In this document: piece by piece, positions 18,302 to 27,202 of the stretch
Layout of the letters: each line of letters opens with the position of its first letter
Position numbering within the stretch: the stretch's first letter is position 1
From: Legionellaceae bacterium UBA6148
GTDB taxonomy: Bacteria > Pseudomonadota > Gammaproteobacteria > Legionellales > Legionellaceae
Reading direction: 5' to 3'
Assembly (NCBI GenBank): GCA_002423125.1
Contig: DIUW01000060.1
Span: 1-49,099, forward strand
Length of the DNA: 49,099 nucleotides
Notes under the pieces: generated by a model
The model's input: the letters and a program-made list of their open reading frames with translations, nothing else
What the model was told of the DNA's origin: nothing
The model's database searches: none
Made by a program: the position numbers and the translations under genes

Positions 18302-19006
18302 ATGAAAATGAAATTAGCCGCTGTAGCGGCCGTAGGGTTGATGGTATCATCAACAATGGCAACAGCGAATGTTACATCATTAAAAAATGACACAGACAAG
18401 TTGTCCTATAGTATCGGTAGTGATTTGGGAAAAAATTTCAAACGTCAATCAATTGACATTAATCCGACAGTAATGGCGCAGGGTATTAGTGACGCAATGG
18501 GTCACGGAAAACCGCTATTGACTGATGATCAAATGAAAGAAGTATTAACCAAATTCCAAAAAGATATCATGGCAAAACGAGCCACTGAAATGGGAAAAAA
18601 ATCAGCTGAAAATTTAGCGGTTGGAACGAAGTTTTTAACTGAGAATAAAGCTAAAGAAGGGGTTGTTGCACTTCCAAGTGGCTTGCAATATAAAATCATT
18701 AAAAATGGAACAGGTGCTAAGCCAACTAAAGAAGATACCGTTACTGTTGAGTACACTGGCCATTTGATTAGTGGTGAAGTGTTTGATAGTACAGAAAAAA
18801 CAGGAAAGCCTGCCACATTTAAGCTTTCACAAGTGATTCCTGGATGGACTGAAGCACTGCAGTTAATGCCTGCAGGTTCGACCTGGGAAATTTATGTTCC
18901 AGCTACTTTAGCTTATGGCGATCGTAGTGTGGGTGGTCCGATTGGCCCCAATGAAACATTGATTTTTAATATCCATTTAATCTCTGTAGAAAAAAGCAAA
19001 GCATAA
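18302..19006 (+). CDS. mip: Mip-type FKBP peptidyl-prolyl isomerase, secreted
   Basis: This is a 234-residue periplasmic or surface cis-trans prolyl isomerase of the Mip/FkpA type. A signal peptide (MKMKLAAVAAVGLMVSS, cleaved near ATA-N) is followed by the helical FKBP_N dimerisation domain and a C-terminal FKBP domain (VEYTGHLISGEVFDST, IPGWTEALQLMPAGS, YVPATLAYGDR). The ATG at 18302 is chosen because AAGGGG lies 7 bases upstream; a TTG at 18296 is in frame but unlikely. In Legionella and Coxiella the orthologous Mip helps intracellular infection; applying that role here is inference. The hairpin at 19054-19076 follows the gene. Confidence 0.93.
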   Translation: MKMKLAAVAAVGLMVSSTMATANVTSLKNDTDKLSYSIGSDLGKNFKRQSIDINPTVMAQGISDAMGHGKPLLTDDQMKEVLTKFQKDIMAKRATEMGKKSAENLAVGTKFLTENKAKEGVVALPSGLQYKIIKNGTGAKPTKEDTVTVEYTGHLISGEVFDSTEKTGKPATFKLSQVIPGWTEALQLMPAGSTWEIYVPATLAYGDRSVGGPIGPNETLIFNIHLISVEKSKA

Positions 19007-19010
19007 TATG

Positions 19011-19032
19011 TAAACTCGATTCCGCAGTTTTT
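19011..19032 (-). repeat. Copy of a dispersed 22-bp motif
   Basis: On the minus strand this reads AAAACTGCGGAATCGAGTTT with one more base at each end. The same motif occurs at 5-26 on the plus strand (20 of 22 identical), and a shorter variant, GCGGAACCGnGTGTATAGTC, occurs twice at 29692-29757. Function unknown. Confidence 0.6.
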
Positions 19033-19053
19033 AATGCTTGATTGCTTAAAACG

Positions 19054-19076
19054 TCGACGTCCCTTCGGGACGTCGA
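19054..19076. terminator. Perfect 10-bp hairpin after mip
   Basis: TCGACGTCCC and GGGACGTCGA form a perfect stem with a TTC loop 48 bases after the mip stop. No U-tract follows, so it may be a 3' stabilising hairpin or a weak terminator. Confidence 0.55.
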
Positions 19077-19109
19077 GATCGTATAAGCATAGAACCCGTA
19101 TTTTCAGAT

Positions 19110-20414
19110 ATGCTCTCCGCTTATGAGTTTTCGGTTTTTCCTTTTGGTCTAAAAAATGATATGAATAAACGCCTTATTATTATTTTTATTCTCGGATTTT
19201 CATCTGGGCTTCCGATGGCGCTTATTAGCAGCACACTTCAAGCTTGGTTTGCTAATACCGGTATGTCAGTGATGGCAACTGGGATGCTGAGTTTATTGAG
19301 CTTGCCCTATGTTTATAGAATGCTCTGGGCTCCTGTAGTTGATCACTATTCATTATTAAGCATTGGTAAACGACGCAGTTGGATGTTGATAACACAGCTA
19401 TTATTGTTAGTTGGTCTTAATGTTCTCGCGTGGTGTTCACCAACAGAGAATCCAAGTTGGATGGTTTTTATCGCCTTCGCGTTGGCCTGTTGTTCTGCTA
19501 CGCAAGATATTGCTATTGACGCACATCGTACTGAATATTTACCTTTTTCTGAGCATGGCATTGGTGCATCCATGGCGGTTTTTGGATATCGGCTTGCTCT
19601 TGTTGTGTCAGGGGGATTTGCGTTGGTGATGGCTCATCATTTTGGTTGGGCGTGGACGTATCGTTTGATGGGGTTATTAATGATTCCTGGGATATTAATG
19701 ACGTTATTGAGTCCAGAGCCATCGCAAGAGACAGCTAAGCCAGCTAATCTCATTGATACGTTTTGTGATCCAGTGAAAGAGTTACTTTCTCGCAAAGGGA
19801 TTGTATCGCTATTGCTGTTCATCTTTTTTTATAAATTAGGTGAAGCGTTTACCGCATCAACCAGTGGCGTCATGATGCCTTTTTTGATTCAGGGATTAGG
19901 GTTTTCGTTGGAGACCGTGGGGATCGTAAATAAAGTCATTGGCGTCATTTCTCTTTTGTTGGGAGGGCTACTTTCAGGTCTTTTATTAATGCGTTGGTCG
20001 CATTCTAAGGCGTTGTTATGTTTTGGTATACTGCAATCAATAACGAATCTGCTTTTTGTTGCACTTGCCATGACCGGCCAAAATCTATCATTATTCGCAC
20101 TAGCGGTTGTCAGTGATAACATTGCGGCAGGAATGGGCACAACGGCACTTGTAGCACTGATTATGCGTCTAGTGGATAAGCGTTACACCGCAACGCAATT
20201 TTCCATCTTTGTCGCTTTCGCATCATTACCTCGAATTCTGTCAGGTCCTATGGCAGCTATGATTCAATCGTGGTTTGGTTGGGTCGGTCTTTTTCAATTG
20301 TCGTTTTTATTCGCACTAGGCTTCATTCCGTTTTTGAGTATTGTTAGACGTTTAATGTTGAAAAACGACCCGGTTGTTGGAGGTGGGCATCGTGAGTGTG
20401 TTATTACAGAATAA
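19110..20414 (+). CDS. ampG: Muropeptide permease AmpG
   Basis: AmpG is the inner-membrane transporter that imports anhydro-muropeptides for cell-wall recycling. The product has about 12 membrane segments and close similarity to E. coli AmpG: LGFSSGLPMALISSTLQAWF at the N-terminus, CCSATQDIAIDAHRTEYLP, FGYRLALVVSGG, FFYKLGEAF and NKVIGV. The start is unclear: an ATG at 19110 gives 434 residues, while one at 19161 (MNKRLIII) begins right before the first membrane helix; neither has a clear ribosome binding site. The neighbouring transglycosylase gene at 21426 could supply its substrate. The 60-bp palindrome at 20433-20492 separates it from the convergent exonuclease gene. Confidence 0.9.
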   Translation: MLSAYEFSVFPFGLKNDMNKRLIIIFILGFSSGLPMALISSTLQAWFANTGMSVMATGMLSLLSLPYVYRMLWAPVVDHYSLLSIGKRRSWMLITQLLLLVGLNVLAWCSPTENPSWMVFIAFALACCSATQDIAIDAHRTEYLPFSEHGIGASMAVFGYRLALVVSGGFALVMAHHFGWAWTYRLMGLLMIPGILMTLLSPEPSQETAKPANLIDTFCDPVKELLSRKGIVSLLLFIFFYKLGEAFTASTSGVMMPFLIQGLGFSLETVGIVNKVIGVISLLLGGLLSGLLLMRWSHSKALLCFGILQSITNLLFVALAMTGQNLSLFALAVVSDNIAAGMGTTALVALIMRLVDKRYTATQFSIFVAFASLPRILSGPMAAMIQSWFGWVGLFQLSFLFALGFIPFLSIVRRLMLKNDPVVGGGHRECVITE

Positions 20415-20432
20415 CGAGTACTTGAGAAATGG

Positions 20433-20492
20433 ATCCCGGAATTTAGCGCGACTAAGCTCGCAGGCTCGCCAAGTCGCGCTAAATTCCGGGAT
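20433..20492. repeat. 60-bp palindrome with perfect 21-bp arms
   Basis: ATCCCGGAATTTAGCGCGAC plus T at 20433-20453 is perfectly complementary to 20472-20492 across an 18-base loop. It fills the short gap between two convergent genes. It may act as a bidirectional terminator, but arm length and composition fit a mobile palindromic repeat better; no T-run is present. Confidence 0.8.
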
Positions 20493-20548
20493 GATAGTCA
20501 TTATCGGCGAGCATTTCTGATCTGCTGCTAGGGCAGGGCGTTGCTCAT

Positions 20549-21313
20549 TTAAAGGTGACTCAAAAATTCAGTTAAATGAGGTTTGTCTTCTTCGTGCAAA
20601 TAAAGTTGGAGACGTTTGATTGCTTCGTCGTATTCTGATTGGTTTATTGTTCCGCGAATTAATTCAAATCGTTGATAGACACAATATGTATTAAGGACAT
20701 CGGTTTCGCAATAATGTCGAATACCACTAATATTTCCTGCTAAATACTCACCCCATACTTTATCACCACTCATTCCCATTTTTCCTGGAAATCCTAACAT
20801 CGAAGCGATTTGATCCAGAGGAGCAAAGGCTTTATTTTGATAGGCGGCTAAAACGTCCATGAGATCTAAATGGCGGTAGTGAAAGCGATTTAAATAATTA
20901 TTCCAGCGAAAGGCTTGCTGATGATCGCCCGTTTCCCAGTAAAGTGGTGCAGGAACGCCATGCAGCAGGGCTCTATAATGTAATACGGGCAAATCAAATC
21001 CGCTGCCATTCCAGCTCACGAGCGTTGGTGTATGTTTATCAATGCCACTAAAAAATCGTGTGATTAGTTCTTTTTCATCAGATGCTTCATCACCAAGTGA
21101 CCAAACCTTGAGTTGTTTTGCGTTACTGATCACCAAGGAAATGGCAACGATTTTTTGAAGGTAGTGGGGAAGAAAGTCATTCCCGACTTTTGCTCGACGT
21201 AAAGCAAATAAAGCTTGAGCGGTGTCTTCATCAGAGAGTCCATGTAGATCATATAGTTTTCGTCCTGCTTCAACGTCAGGAATTGTTTCGATGTCAAATA
21301 CGAGAATAGTCAT
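20549..21313 (-). CDS. Predicted PolB-like 3'-5' exonuclease
   Basis: The 254-residue protein has the DEDD exonuclease fold related to the proofreading domain of DNA polymerase B. Exo I is FDIETIP at residues 5-11, Exo II is SWNGSGFDLPVL near residue 100, and Exo III is YCETDVLNTY near residue 210, giving the four acidic metal ligands. The protein is cytosolic with no polymerase domain attached. This family is widespread as a stand-alone protein; its exact substrate is not settled. GGAAA lies about 7 bases before the ATG. It is divergent from the lipoprotein gene that follows. Confidence 0.85.
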   Translation of the reverse strand: MTILVFDIETIPDVEAGRKLYDLHGLSDEDTAQALFALRRAKVGNDFLPHYLQKIVAISLVISNAKQLKVWSLGDEASDEKELITRFFSGIDKHTPTLVSWNGSGFDLPVLHYRALLHGVPAPLYWETGDHQQAFRWNNYLNRFHYRHLDLMDVLAAYQNKAFAPLDQIASMLGFPGKMGMSGDKVWGEYLAGNISGIRHYCETDVLNTYCVYQRFELIRGTINQSEYDEAIKRLQLYLHEEDKPHLTEFLSHL

Positions 21314-21425
21314 AATTAAATTTCCGAAAAGCCTTCTTAACCGATCTTACTATTTTGAACGAATGCAGTTACAAATCAAGTTGTAATTCGTTAAAATAAT
21401 GATTTAATTCACGAGAAAAAAACAC

Positions 21426-22025
21426 ATGAGATATTGGATTGTTGCAGCGATATTATTATTGACGAGTTGTGCAACACTGCCTCCGCCTCGTGATGTGAAT
21501 AATGTCTGTAGTATTTTCAAACAGTACCCCGATTGGTATCGTGCGTCGAAAGATGTGCAACGACGCTGGGGAGTCCCTGTTACGGTTCAAATGGCGATTA
21601 TTCATCAGGAATCCAAATTTGATGGAAATGCGATGCCTCCACGGACTACGTTATTATGGATAATCCCATGGAAAAGACCTTCATCAGCTTATGGATATTC
21701 ACAAGCGTTACGAGGCACATGGGCGGAGTATAGGCACTCTCGGGGGGGTGTTTTTGCGTCACGGGATGACTTTGAGGACGGAGTTGATTTTATTGGCTGG
21801 TACGCGGAAGAGGCCTATAGACGAGCAAGAATTTCACGTGGAAACACATACGAATTATACTTAGCTTATCACGAAGGTGTGGGTGGATATCTACAACGAT
21901 CTTATTTGAGAAAACCATGGTTAATCACTGTTGCACATAAGGTGAGTGCTAGAGAAAAAATCTATCGCGCGCAATTGGCTTCTTGCTCCATTCCTCATTC
22001 TACTCGTTCATGGATGCATTTTTGA
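21426..22025 (+). CDS. Lipoprotein with a lytic transglycosylase (SLT) domain
   Basis: The product is a 199-residue lipoprotein: signal peptide MRYWIVAAILLLTSC with lipobox Cys15. The SLT fold follows: MAIIHQESKF with the catalytic Glu62, then AYGYSQAL and AYHEGVGGY. Such enzymes cleave the glycan strand of peptidoglycan to 1,6-anhydro products, which AmpG imports. It is short for a transglycosylase and has no LysM or other binding domain. Its TGA overlaps the ubiC start (TGATG), suggesting translational coupling although the functions are unrelated. The inverted repeat TTACAA-ATCAAG-TTGTAA about 40 bases upstream could be an operator. Confidence 0.82.
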   Translation: MRYWIVAAILLLTSCATLPPPRDVNNVCSIFKQYPDWYRASKDVQRRWGVPVTVQMAIIHQESKFDGNAMPPRTTLLWIIPWKRPSSAYGYSQALRGTWAEYRHSRGGVFASRDDFEDGVDFIGWYAEEAYRRARISRGNTYELYLAYHEGVGGYLQRSYLRKPWLITVAHKVSAREKIYRAQLASCSIPHSTRSWMHF

Positions 22026-22519
22026 TGAAAGACAGCGTACAAAATTGGCTAGTTCACCCTTATTCGATTACTGATCGATTAGTTGAAAAAGCCGGTGAAG
22101 CGTCATTGATGGTACTCACGCAAGGATGGGATCTTATCTGTGCTTGGGATAAAAAAATAATAGATGATGCCCGTGTGTGGCGTCGTGAAATTCTCATGCT
22201 GGCACAAGGAGAAGTATGTTGGTATGCCCGAACGATTGTTCCTGAGCTCACTTACAAAAATAATCAAGATTTTTTTGAACAGTTAAAAACAGTGTCTCTT
22301 GGATCACTTATTTTTAACTCCTCCATAGCTCGACGCATGTCTTTATCCTCATATGTGATTGATGAGACGATGCCTGAGTATCAATGGCTCCCCGAATCGG
22401 TTAAGCCATCTCCCGCTCAACCATTATCGGTGCGCTTATCTCATTTGATGTTGCATGAGCAATTTCCTTTTTATTTGGTTGAAATACTATTACCTGCTGC
22501 AGCGAGGTACAACTCTTGA
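22025..22519 (+). CDS. ubiC: Chorismate pyruvate-lyase UbiC
   Basis: UbiC converts chorismate to 4-hydroxybenzoate and pyruvate, the first step of ubiquinone synthesis. Family features include WLVHPYSITDRLV at the N-terminus, VWRREILMLAQGEVCWYART in the middle (Arg binding chorismate), and SLGSLIF. Starting at the ATG at 22025 gives 164 residues, matching E. coli UbiC (165); in-frame ATGs at 21983 and 22010 are too far inside the preceding gene. It overlaps ubiA by four bases (ATGA), so the pair is an operon. Confidence 0.88.
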   Translation: MKDSVQNWLVHPYSITDRLVEKAGEASLMVLTQGWDLICAWDKKIIDDARVWRREILMLAQGEVCWYARTIVPELTYKNNQDFFEQLKTVSLGSLIFNSSIARRMSLSSYVIDETMPEYQWLPESVKPSPAQPLSVRLSHLMLHEQFPFYLVEILLPAAARYNS

Positions 22520-23352
22520 AATGGGATGCATATAGTCGATTAATGCGATTGGACAAACCGGTGGGTATTTTACTGTTGTGGTTTCCTACCGCCTGGGCGT
22601 TATGGGTGGCTAATCATGGACAGCCTCCTGTCGTGCTGATGGTTTATTTTTTATTAGGGACCATTGTGATGCGATCGGCCGGTTGTGTTGTGAATGATTT
22701 TGCCGACCGACATATTGATAAACATGTGCATAGGACTCGCAATCGCCCACTGACAACGGGCGAAGTGAGTGTTCGTGGATCGATCGTTTTGTTTATGGTT
22801 CTATTGTTTCTTGCTTTATTCATTGTCATTCAATTGCCTATAGCCTGCCTTTATTATGCTTTTTTAGGCTTGTCTGTGACGGTTGTTTATCCTTTTTGTA
22901 AACGATGGATTCAAGCACCTCAACTGGTGTTAAGTATCGCTTTTTCAGTCAGTATTCCGATGGTATACGCTGCTTCTTTTATAGCATTTGATCGGAGTAT
23001 GGGGTTGCTGGTGATGATTAATCTGTTATGGGTCATTGTCTATGACACGATGTATGCAATGGTTGATCGTGAAGATGATCTTCAGTTGGGAGTTCAATCT
23101 ACGGCGATTTTATTTGGGCAATATGACAGACTGATCATTGGCTTGATGATGCTGATAATGCATGGTATGTGGCTTTTTGTCGCGGACACGGAATTGTTTT
23201 TGATTGGATTTGCAATAGGTGCATTCATATTGCTCTATCAATATTATTTAATTCGTTATCGTAATCCTCGCGATTGTTTTAAAGCGTTCCAATGGAGTAT
23301 AGGGTATGGATTGGTGATGTGGATGAGTCTCGTTGGATATTATTGGATATAA
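22516..23352 (+). CDS. ubiA: 4-hydroxybenzoate polyprenyltransferase UbiA
   Basis: This integral membrane prenyltransferase attaches the polyprenyl tail to 4-hydroxybenzoate. The two Asp-rich motifs are present: NDFADRHIDKHVHRTRNRPL and YDTMYAMVDREDD, with about eight membrane segments in 278 residues. The ATG overlaps the ubiC stop. The 3' end overlaps the convergent pabA by 13 bases. Confidence 0.93.
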   Translation: MKWDAYSRLMRLDKPVGILLLWFPTAWALWVANHGQPPVVLMVYFLLGTIVMRSAGCVVNDFADRHIDKHVHRTRNRPLTTGEVSVRGSIVLFMVLLFLALFIVIQLPIACLYYAFLGLSVTVVYPFCKRWIQAPQLVLSIAFSVSIPMVYAASFIAFDRSMGLLVMINLLWVIVYDTMYAMVDREDDLQLGVQSTAILFGQYDRLIIGLMMLIMHGMWLFVADTELFLIGFAIGAFILLYQYYLIRYRNPRDCFKAFQWSIGYGLVMWMSLVGYYWI

Positions 23353-23897
23353 TTCTTCAGTAGGTGCATGCCGTGTTCTGTTAAAATGGCCTCCGGATGG
23401 AATTGCAGGCCAAAAACAGGATATTGACGATGTGAAATCGCCATAATGGTTTCCCCAGCCCAGGCATCAATGGTAAAACAAGAGGGGAGTTGTGCTGGAT
23501 CGACTGCCAGTGAGTGGTAACGTGTTACTTGAAATGAGTTGGGGATATTGCGAAAGAGTCCTCGGTTATAATGCGTAATCGTTGAGGTTTTACCATGAAT
23601 GATTTGCTGTGCTTGAATGATACTGCCGCCAAAAGCATACGCGAGACATTGATGCCCTAGACAAATGCCTAAAATTGGATAGTCACGATGGAGTTGTCGA
23701 ATAACATCAAGCGAGATCCCAGAGCCCTCAGGGCCTTTGGGGCCTGGAGAAATCACGATGTAGTTAGGGTTGAGTTGTTTGATGGTTTGAATATCAATGG
23801 CGTCGTTGGATATAACCCGTACTTCTTGACCAATGCATTGGAAGTATTGAGATAAGTTATAAGTAAATGAGTCGTAATTATCGATAATAAGTAGCAT
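23340..23897 (-). CDS. pabA: Glutamine amidotransferase PabA/TrpG (aminodeoxychorismate or anthranilate synthase component II)
   Basis: The class I glutaminase subunit provides ammonia to PabB. The catalytic triad is visible: Cys79 in GICLGHQ, His167 and Glu169 in QFHPEA. The start MLLIIDNYDSFTYNL and the 185-residue length are typical. PabA and TrpG are often one dual-use protein; pairing with the divergent pabB 75 bases away favours the folate role. No trp genes are nearby. Confidence 0.9.
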   Translation of the reverse strand: MLLIIDNYDSFTYNLSQYFQCIGQEVRVISNDAIDIQTIKQLNPNYIVISPGPKGPEGSGISLDVIRQLHRDYPILGICLGHQCLAYAFGGSIIQAQQIIHGKTSTITHYNRGLFRNIPNSFQVTRYHSLAVDPAQLPSCFTIDAWAGETIMAISHRQYPVFGLQFHPEAILTEHGMHLLKNYIQ

Positions 23898-23971
23898 AGT
23901 GGTTTTGAAAAAATCGCAGTAAAATTATAAGATGAAATTATAACTCATTTAGTCTAACCAAGAGAAATTCC

Positions 23972-25294
23972 TTGAGCCCATTAACCATTGAACACCTATC
24001 CTATCATCACGAGATGATACATCATTATCAAGCACTCAATGACTTACCCGGTTTTGTATTGCTCGAAAGCACGGATCAAGTACGTGGCCGCTTTGATATT
24101 CTGAGCGCATTGCCTTATGACAGGCTGACTATTATGCGTGATGGATCAGATGTTGCGATGGTGTATGAGATGATTCAGCAACGTTTGTCAAATACCGTAA
24201 CGACGCATGACTTTCCATTTCAAGGTGGGGCGATTGGTTATATGTCGTATGATTTTGGTGCTTTACTTGCGGGTATTCATCATCAAAATCCACATCCAGC
24301 GTTATCCGATATGCCATTGGTCGATCTCGCTTTTTATGACTGGGCCATTATCGTTGATCATCAACAAAAAACAGTTCACTTACTGGGGGCGCATCAACAC
24401 TCCGATACGCAGGATATACTCCAAGACATCAAACGACGTTGGCATATACCTCGCCCGAATAATGTCTTTGCATTACAGTCTGATTTTAAACCCTTAATGA
24501 CAATGGATGAGTATCATCAAGCGTTTGATGCAATCCATTATGATTTATGTCATGGTCGCGCATACCAAGTGAATTTAACTCAATCGTTTGTTGCTCACTA
24601 TACGGGAGATACATGGGAAATTTATAAACAAAATCGGCGAAAAAATCCAGTGCCTTATGCGGCTTATTGGCGCGGCGTGAACGTGGATGTCTTGAGTTTT
24701 TCTCCCGAACGGTTTTTATTAATGGATAATGGTCGTGTGTTGACGTCGCCGATTAAAGGCACCATCCGGCGATCCGATCAAATTGATTTAGATGATCGTC
24801 TTCGTGCTGAGTTGATGTCTAGCGATAAAAATAGAGCCGAGAATGTGATGATTGTTGATTTGATGCGGAATGATTTAGGGAAGCTTGCAAAACCAGGTAC
24901 GGTTACTGTAACGGCTCTATGTGAGGTGCAAAGTTTTAACGGAGTGCATCATTTAGTGAGTGATGTTGAAGCTGATTTTGATAAAAATGTTACTCCGATG
25001 GACGTTTTTGCAGCGTGTTTTCCTGGTGGCTCCATTACTGGGGCACCAAAACGCGAAGCAATGCGGATGATTGCTGAGCATGAGACCGTTGCTCGAGGGG
25101 TCTATTGTGGAAGTATTGGCTATTTTTCATCGCATGGACGATTTGATTGCAATATTGCGATACGGACGCTTACCGCGACTCAAGATAGACTCATTCTAGG
25201 AGCAGGAGGGGGAATTGTTGTTGACTCACGTTGGGACGATGAATACCGTGAGTGCTTTACAAAAATTAATGCAATTGTGGCGTCCATTTCTTAG
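23972..25294 (+). CDS. pabB: Aminodeoxychorismate synthase component I PabB
   Basis: PabB makes 4-amino-4-deoxychorismate from chorismate and ammonia for folate synthesis. Chorismate-binding signatures are present: GRAYQVNLTQSF, PVPYAAYWRG, SFSPERFL, SPIKGTIRR (the Lys typical of PabB rather than the TrpE Ala), AENVMIVDLMRNDLG, and FPGGSITGAPK near the C-terminus. The start is a TTG preceded by AAGAGA 8 bases upstream; the next in-frame ATG is 14 codons later and has no ribosome binding site. At 440 residues it is close to E. coli PabB (453). Its stop lies in the first bases of the 185-bp palindrome. Confidence 0.9.
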   Translation: MSPLTIEHLSYHHEMIHHYQALNDLPGFVLLESTDQVRGRFDILSALPYDRLTIMRDGSDVAMVYEMIQQRLSNTVTTHDFPFQGGAIGYMSYDFGALLAGIHHQNPHPALSDMPLVDLAFYDWAIIVDHQQKTVHLLGAHQHSDTQDILQDIKRRWHIPRPNNVFALQSDFKPLMTMDEYHQAFDAIHYDLCHGRAYQVNLTQSFVAHYTGDTWEIYKQNRRKNPVPYAAYWRGVNVDVLSFSPERFLLMDNGRVLTSPIKGTIRRSDQIDLDDRLRAELMSSDKNRAENVMIVDLMRNDLGKLAKPGTVTVTALCEVQSFNGVHHLVSDVEADFDKNVTPMDVFAACFPGGSITGAPKREAMRMIAEHETVARGVYCGSIGYFSSHGRFDCNIAIRTLTATQDRLILGAGGGIVVDSRWDDEYRECFTKINAIVASIS

Positions 25295-25474
25295 GAATGT
25301 GACCGAAATAACTTCCTGTTTTAGCATCAAATCTGACCACCATCTTGGCGTGTTCAATTTTAAAAAAATGCTCGATGGACACCAGTACACCTGCGCTTTT
25401 TTCAAAATTGAACACGCCAAGATGATGGCCAGCTTCGCACTAAAACAGGAAGTTATTCCGGTCACGTTCCTTAG
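25290..25474. repeat. 185-bp MITE-like inverted repeat
   Basis: The two arms (about 70 bases each) pair almost throughout: left 25290-25362, right 25403-25474. ATAACTTCCTGTTTTAG and ATCTTGGCGTGTTCAATTTT pair perfectly, with short mismatched stretches between, and the loop is about 40 bases. It exactly fills the gap between the convergent pabB and fadD genes. No ORF of substance lies inside. It resembles a miniature inverted-repeat element; it may also terminate both genes. Confidence 0.85.
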
Positions 25475-25479
25475 TTTTG

Positions 25480-27135
25480 TCACCGCAACGAACGTCTCAA
25501 TATTTTCCCAACATTGCTTTTAGGTAACTCGGTATAAAATTCAATAATTTTGGGGATCTTGTACGCGGTCAGGTGCTGACGAGCATGAGCGATGATTTGC
25601 TCTTTTGTTAACGACTCATCTCGTTTAACAATGCATGCCTTAATTTTTTCACCGGATTCGCCACTATCCACGCCAATAACCCCTACCTCTAAAACTCCAG
25701 GCATCATGCCAATGACTTGTTCAATTTCATTGGGGTAAACGTTGAATCCAGAGACAAGAATCATGTCTTTTTTACGATCGACGATGTAGAAAAATCCCTT
25801 GTCATCGTATATCGCGATATCGCCTGTTCGAAGAAAACCATCCGGCCAAAACATCAGCTTAGTTTCTTCTGGTTTTTGCCAATATCCAGCCATCACTTGA
25901 GGTCCTTTGATACACAACTCTCCTTTTTCACCCATTGGTAGCTCGTGACCATTGTCATCACGGATCGATAATTCGGTAGAAGAAATTGGAAGGCCAATAC
26001 TCCCGTTATATTCTTCCAAATACATGGGATTAATTGTTACTGCGGGACTTGTTTCTGATAACCCATAGGCTTCAAGTACTCGCGCATGAGTTTTTTCGTG
26101 CCATCTCATGGAGACAGTTCGTTGTAATGCCATACCACCTGACAGTGCTAATTTGAGCTTGGAAAAATCAATTTCAGAAAATTTAGGATGATTGAGCAGT
26201 GCATTAAAGAGAGTGTTCACGCCTGTAATGGCGGTAAATTGAGTGTGCTTGATGTCATCGATGAACCTAGGCAAGTCACGCGGATTGGTGATCAAAAGAT
26301 TGCTGGCTCCTGCTCTTATAAAAGTAAGGCAATTGGCCGTAAGTGAAAAAATATGGTAAAGCGGAAGAGCGGTGACGATGAGTTCGCTAGAACTCACATC
26401 GAGAGGCGCTAACCATGCAGAGGCTTGTAGCACGTTGGCAATCATATTGCCATGGGAGAGCATTGCTCCTTTCGCTATGCCTGTTGTTCCTCCGGTATAT
26501 TGGAGAAACGCGATATCGTCGTGCTGGAGAACGACGGGTTCTAGAGATCCTTTGGCACCGGATGTGAGCGCGTGTTGCCAAGAGATAGCGTTAGGGAGGT
26601 TATAAGAGGGGACCATTTTCTTGATATATTGGACGACAAAATTGACCGTAATGCGCTTCATCCAAGGAAAGAGATCACCTAATTCTGTAACAATGATATG
26701 TTTGATAGCAGGCATTTTAGGTAACGATGTTTCCACCGTTTTTATAAAATTCGCCAATACAATAATAACCTCAGCACCTGAGTCATTCATTTGATGGGTC
26801 AATTCGTCCGCGGTGTAGAGTGGGTTTGTATTCACAACAATGAGCCCCGCGCGCAGTATTGCAAAGAGTGCAACGGGATATTGGAGTAAATTCGGCATCA
26901 TGATTGCGACTCGACTGCCTTTCTTAAGCCCTAATTGTTGTAAAAAAATGGCTAAATTTCGAGTCAGTATGTCCAACTCTCCGTAATTTATTTTACTGCC
27001 CATGTTGATGTATGCCGTATTGCCACGGTACTTACGACATGAGTCTTCAAATAGCTGAGTCAGTGATGAGCATTCGGTTGTTGAAATTTCAGCAGGCACG
27101 CCTTTTTGATAGTGTTTTAACCATATTTTCTCCAT
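25480..27135 (-). CDS. fadD: Long-chain fatty-acid CoA ligase
   Basis: This ATP-dependent acyl-CoA synthetase activates fatty acids for beta-oxidation or lipid synthesis. ANL-superfamily motifs are present: LQYTGGTTGIAKGAMLSH (P-loop-like AMP binding), LEAYGLSETSPAVTINP, FLRTGDIA and DRKKDMILVSGFNVYP, with the catalytic Lys in KSNVGKILRR at the end. The 551-residue length agrees with E. coli FadD (561). AGGAAGG lies about 10 bases before the ATG. It is divergent from minC. Confidence 0.92.
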   Translation of the reverse strand: MEKIWLKHYQKGVPAEISTTECSSLTQLFEDSCRKYRGNTAYINMGSKINYGELDILTRNLAIFLQQLGLKKGSRVAIMMPNLLQYPVALFAILRAGLIVVNTNPLYTADELTHQMNDSGAEVIIVLANFIKTVETSLPKMPAIKHIIVTELGDLFPWMKRITVNFVVQYIKKMVPSYNLPNAISWQHALTSGAKGSLEPVVLQHDDIAFLQYTGGTTGIAKGAMLSHGNMIANVLQASAWLAPLDVSSSELIVTALPLYHIFSLTANCLTFIRAGASNLLITNPRDLPRFIDDIKHTQFTAITGVNTLFNALLNHPKFSEIDFSKLKLALSGGMALQRTVSMRWHEKTHARVLEAYGLSETSPAVTINPMYLEEYNGSIGLPISSTELSIRDDNGHELPMGEKGELCIKGPQVMAGYWQKPEETKLMFWPDGFLRTGDIAIYDDKGFFYIVDRKKDMILVSGFNVYPNEIEQVIGMMPGVLEVGVIGVDSGESGEKIKACIVKRDESLTKEQIIAHARQHLTAYKIPKIIEFYTELPKSNVGKILRRSLR

Positions 27136-27202
27136 TGCTCAGAGCCTTCCTTCTGTTATTATTAGATGAACCATGCTAGTATTGTAAACCAAAATAAACC
27201 AG

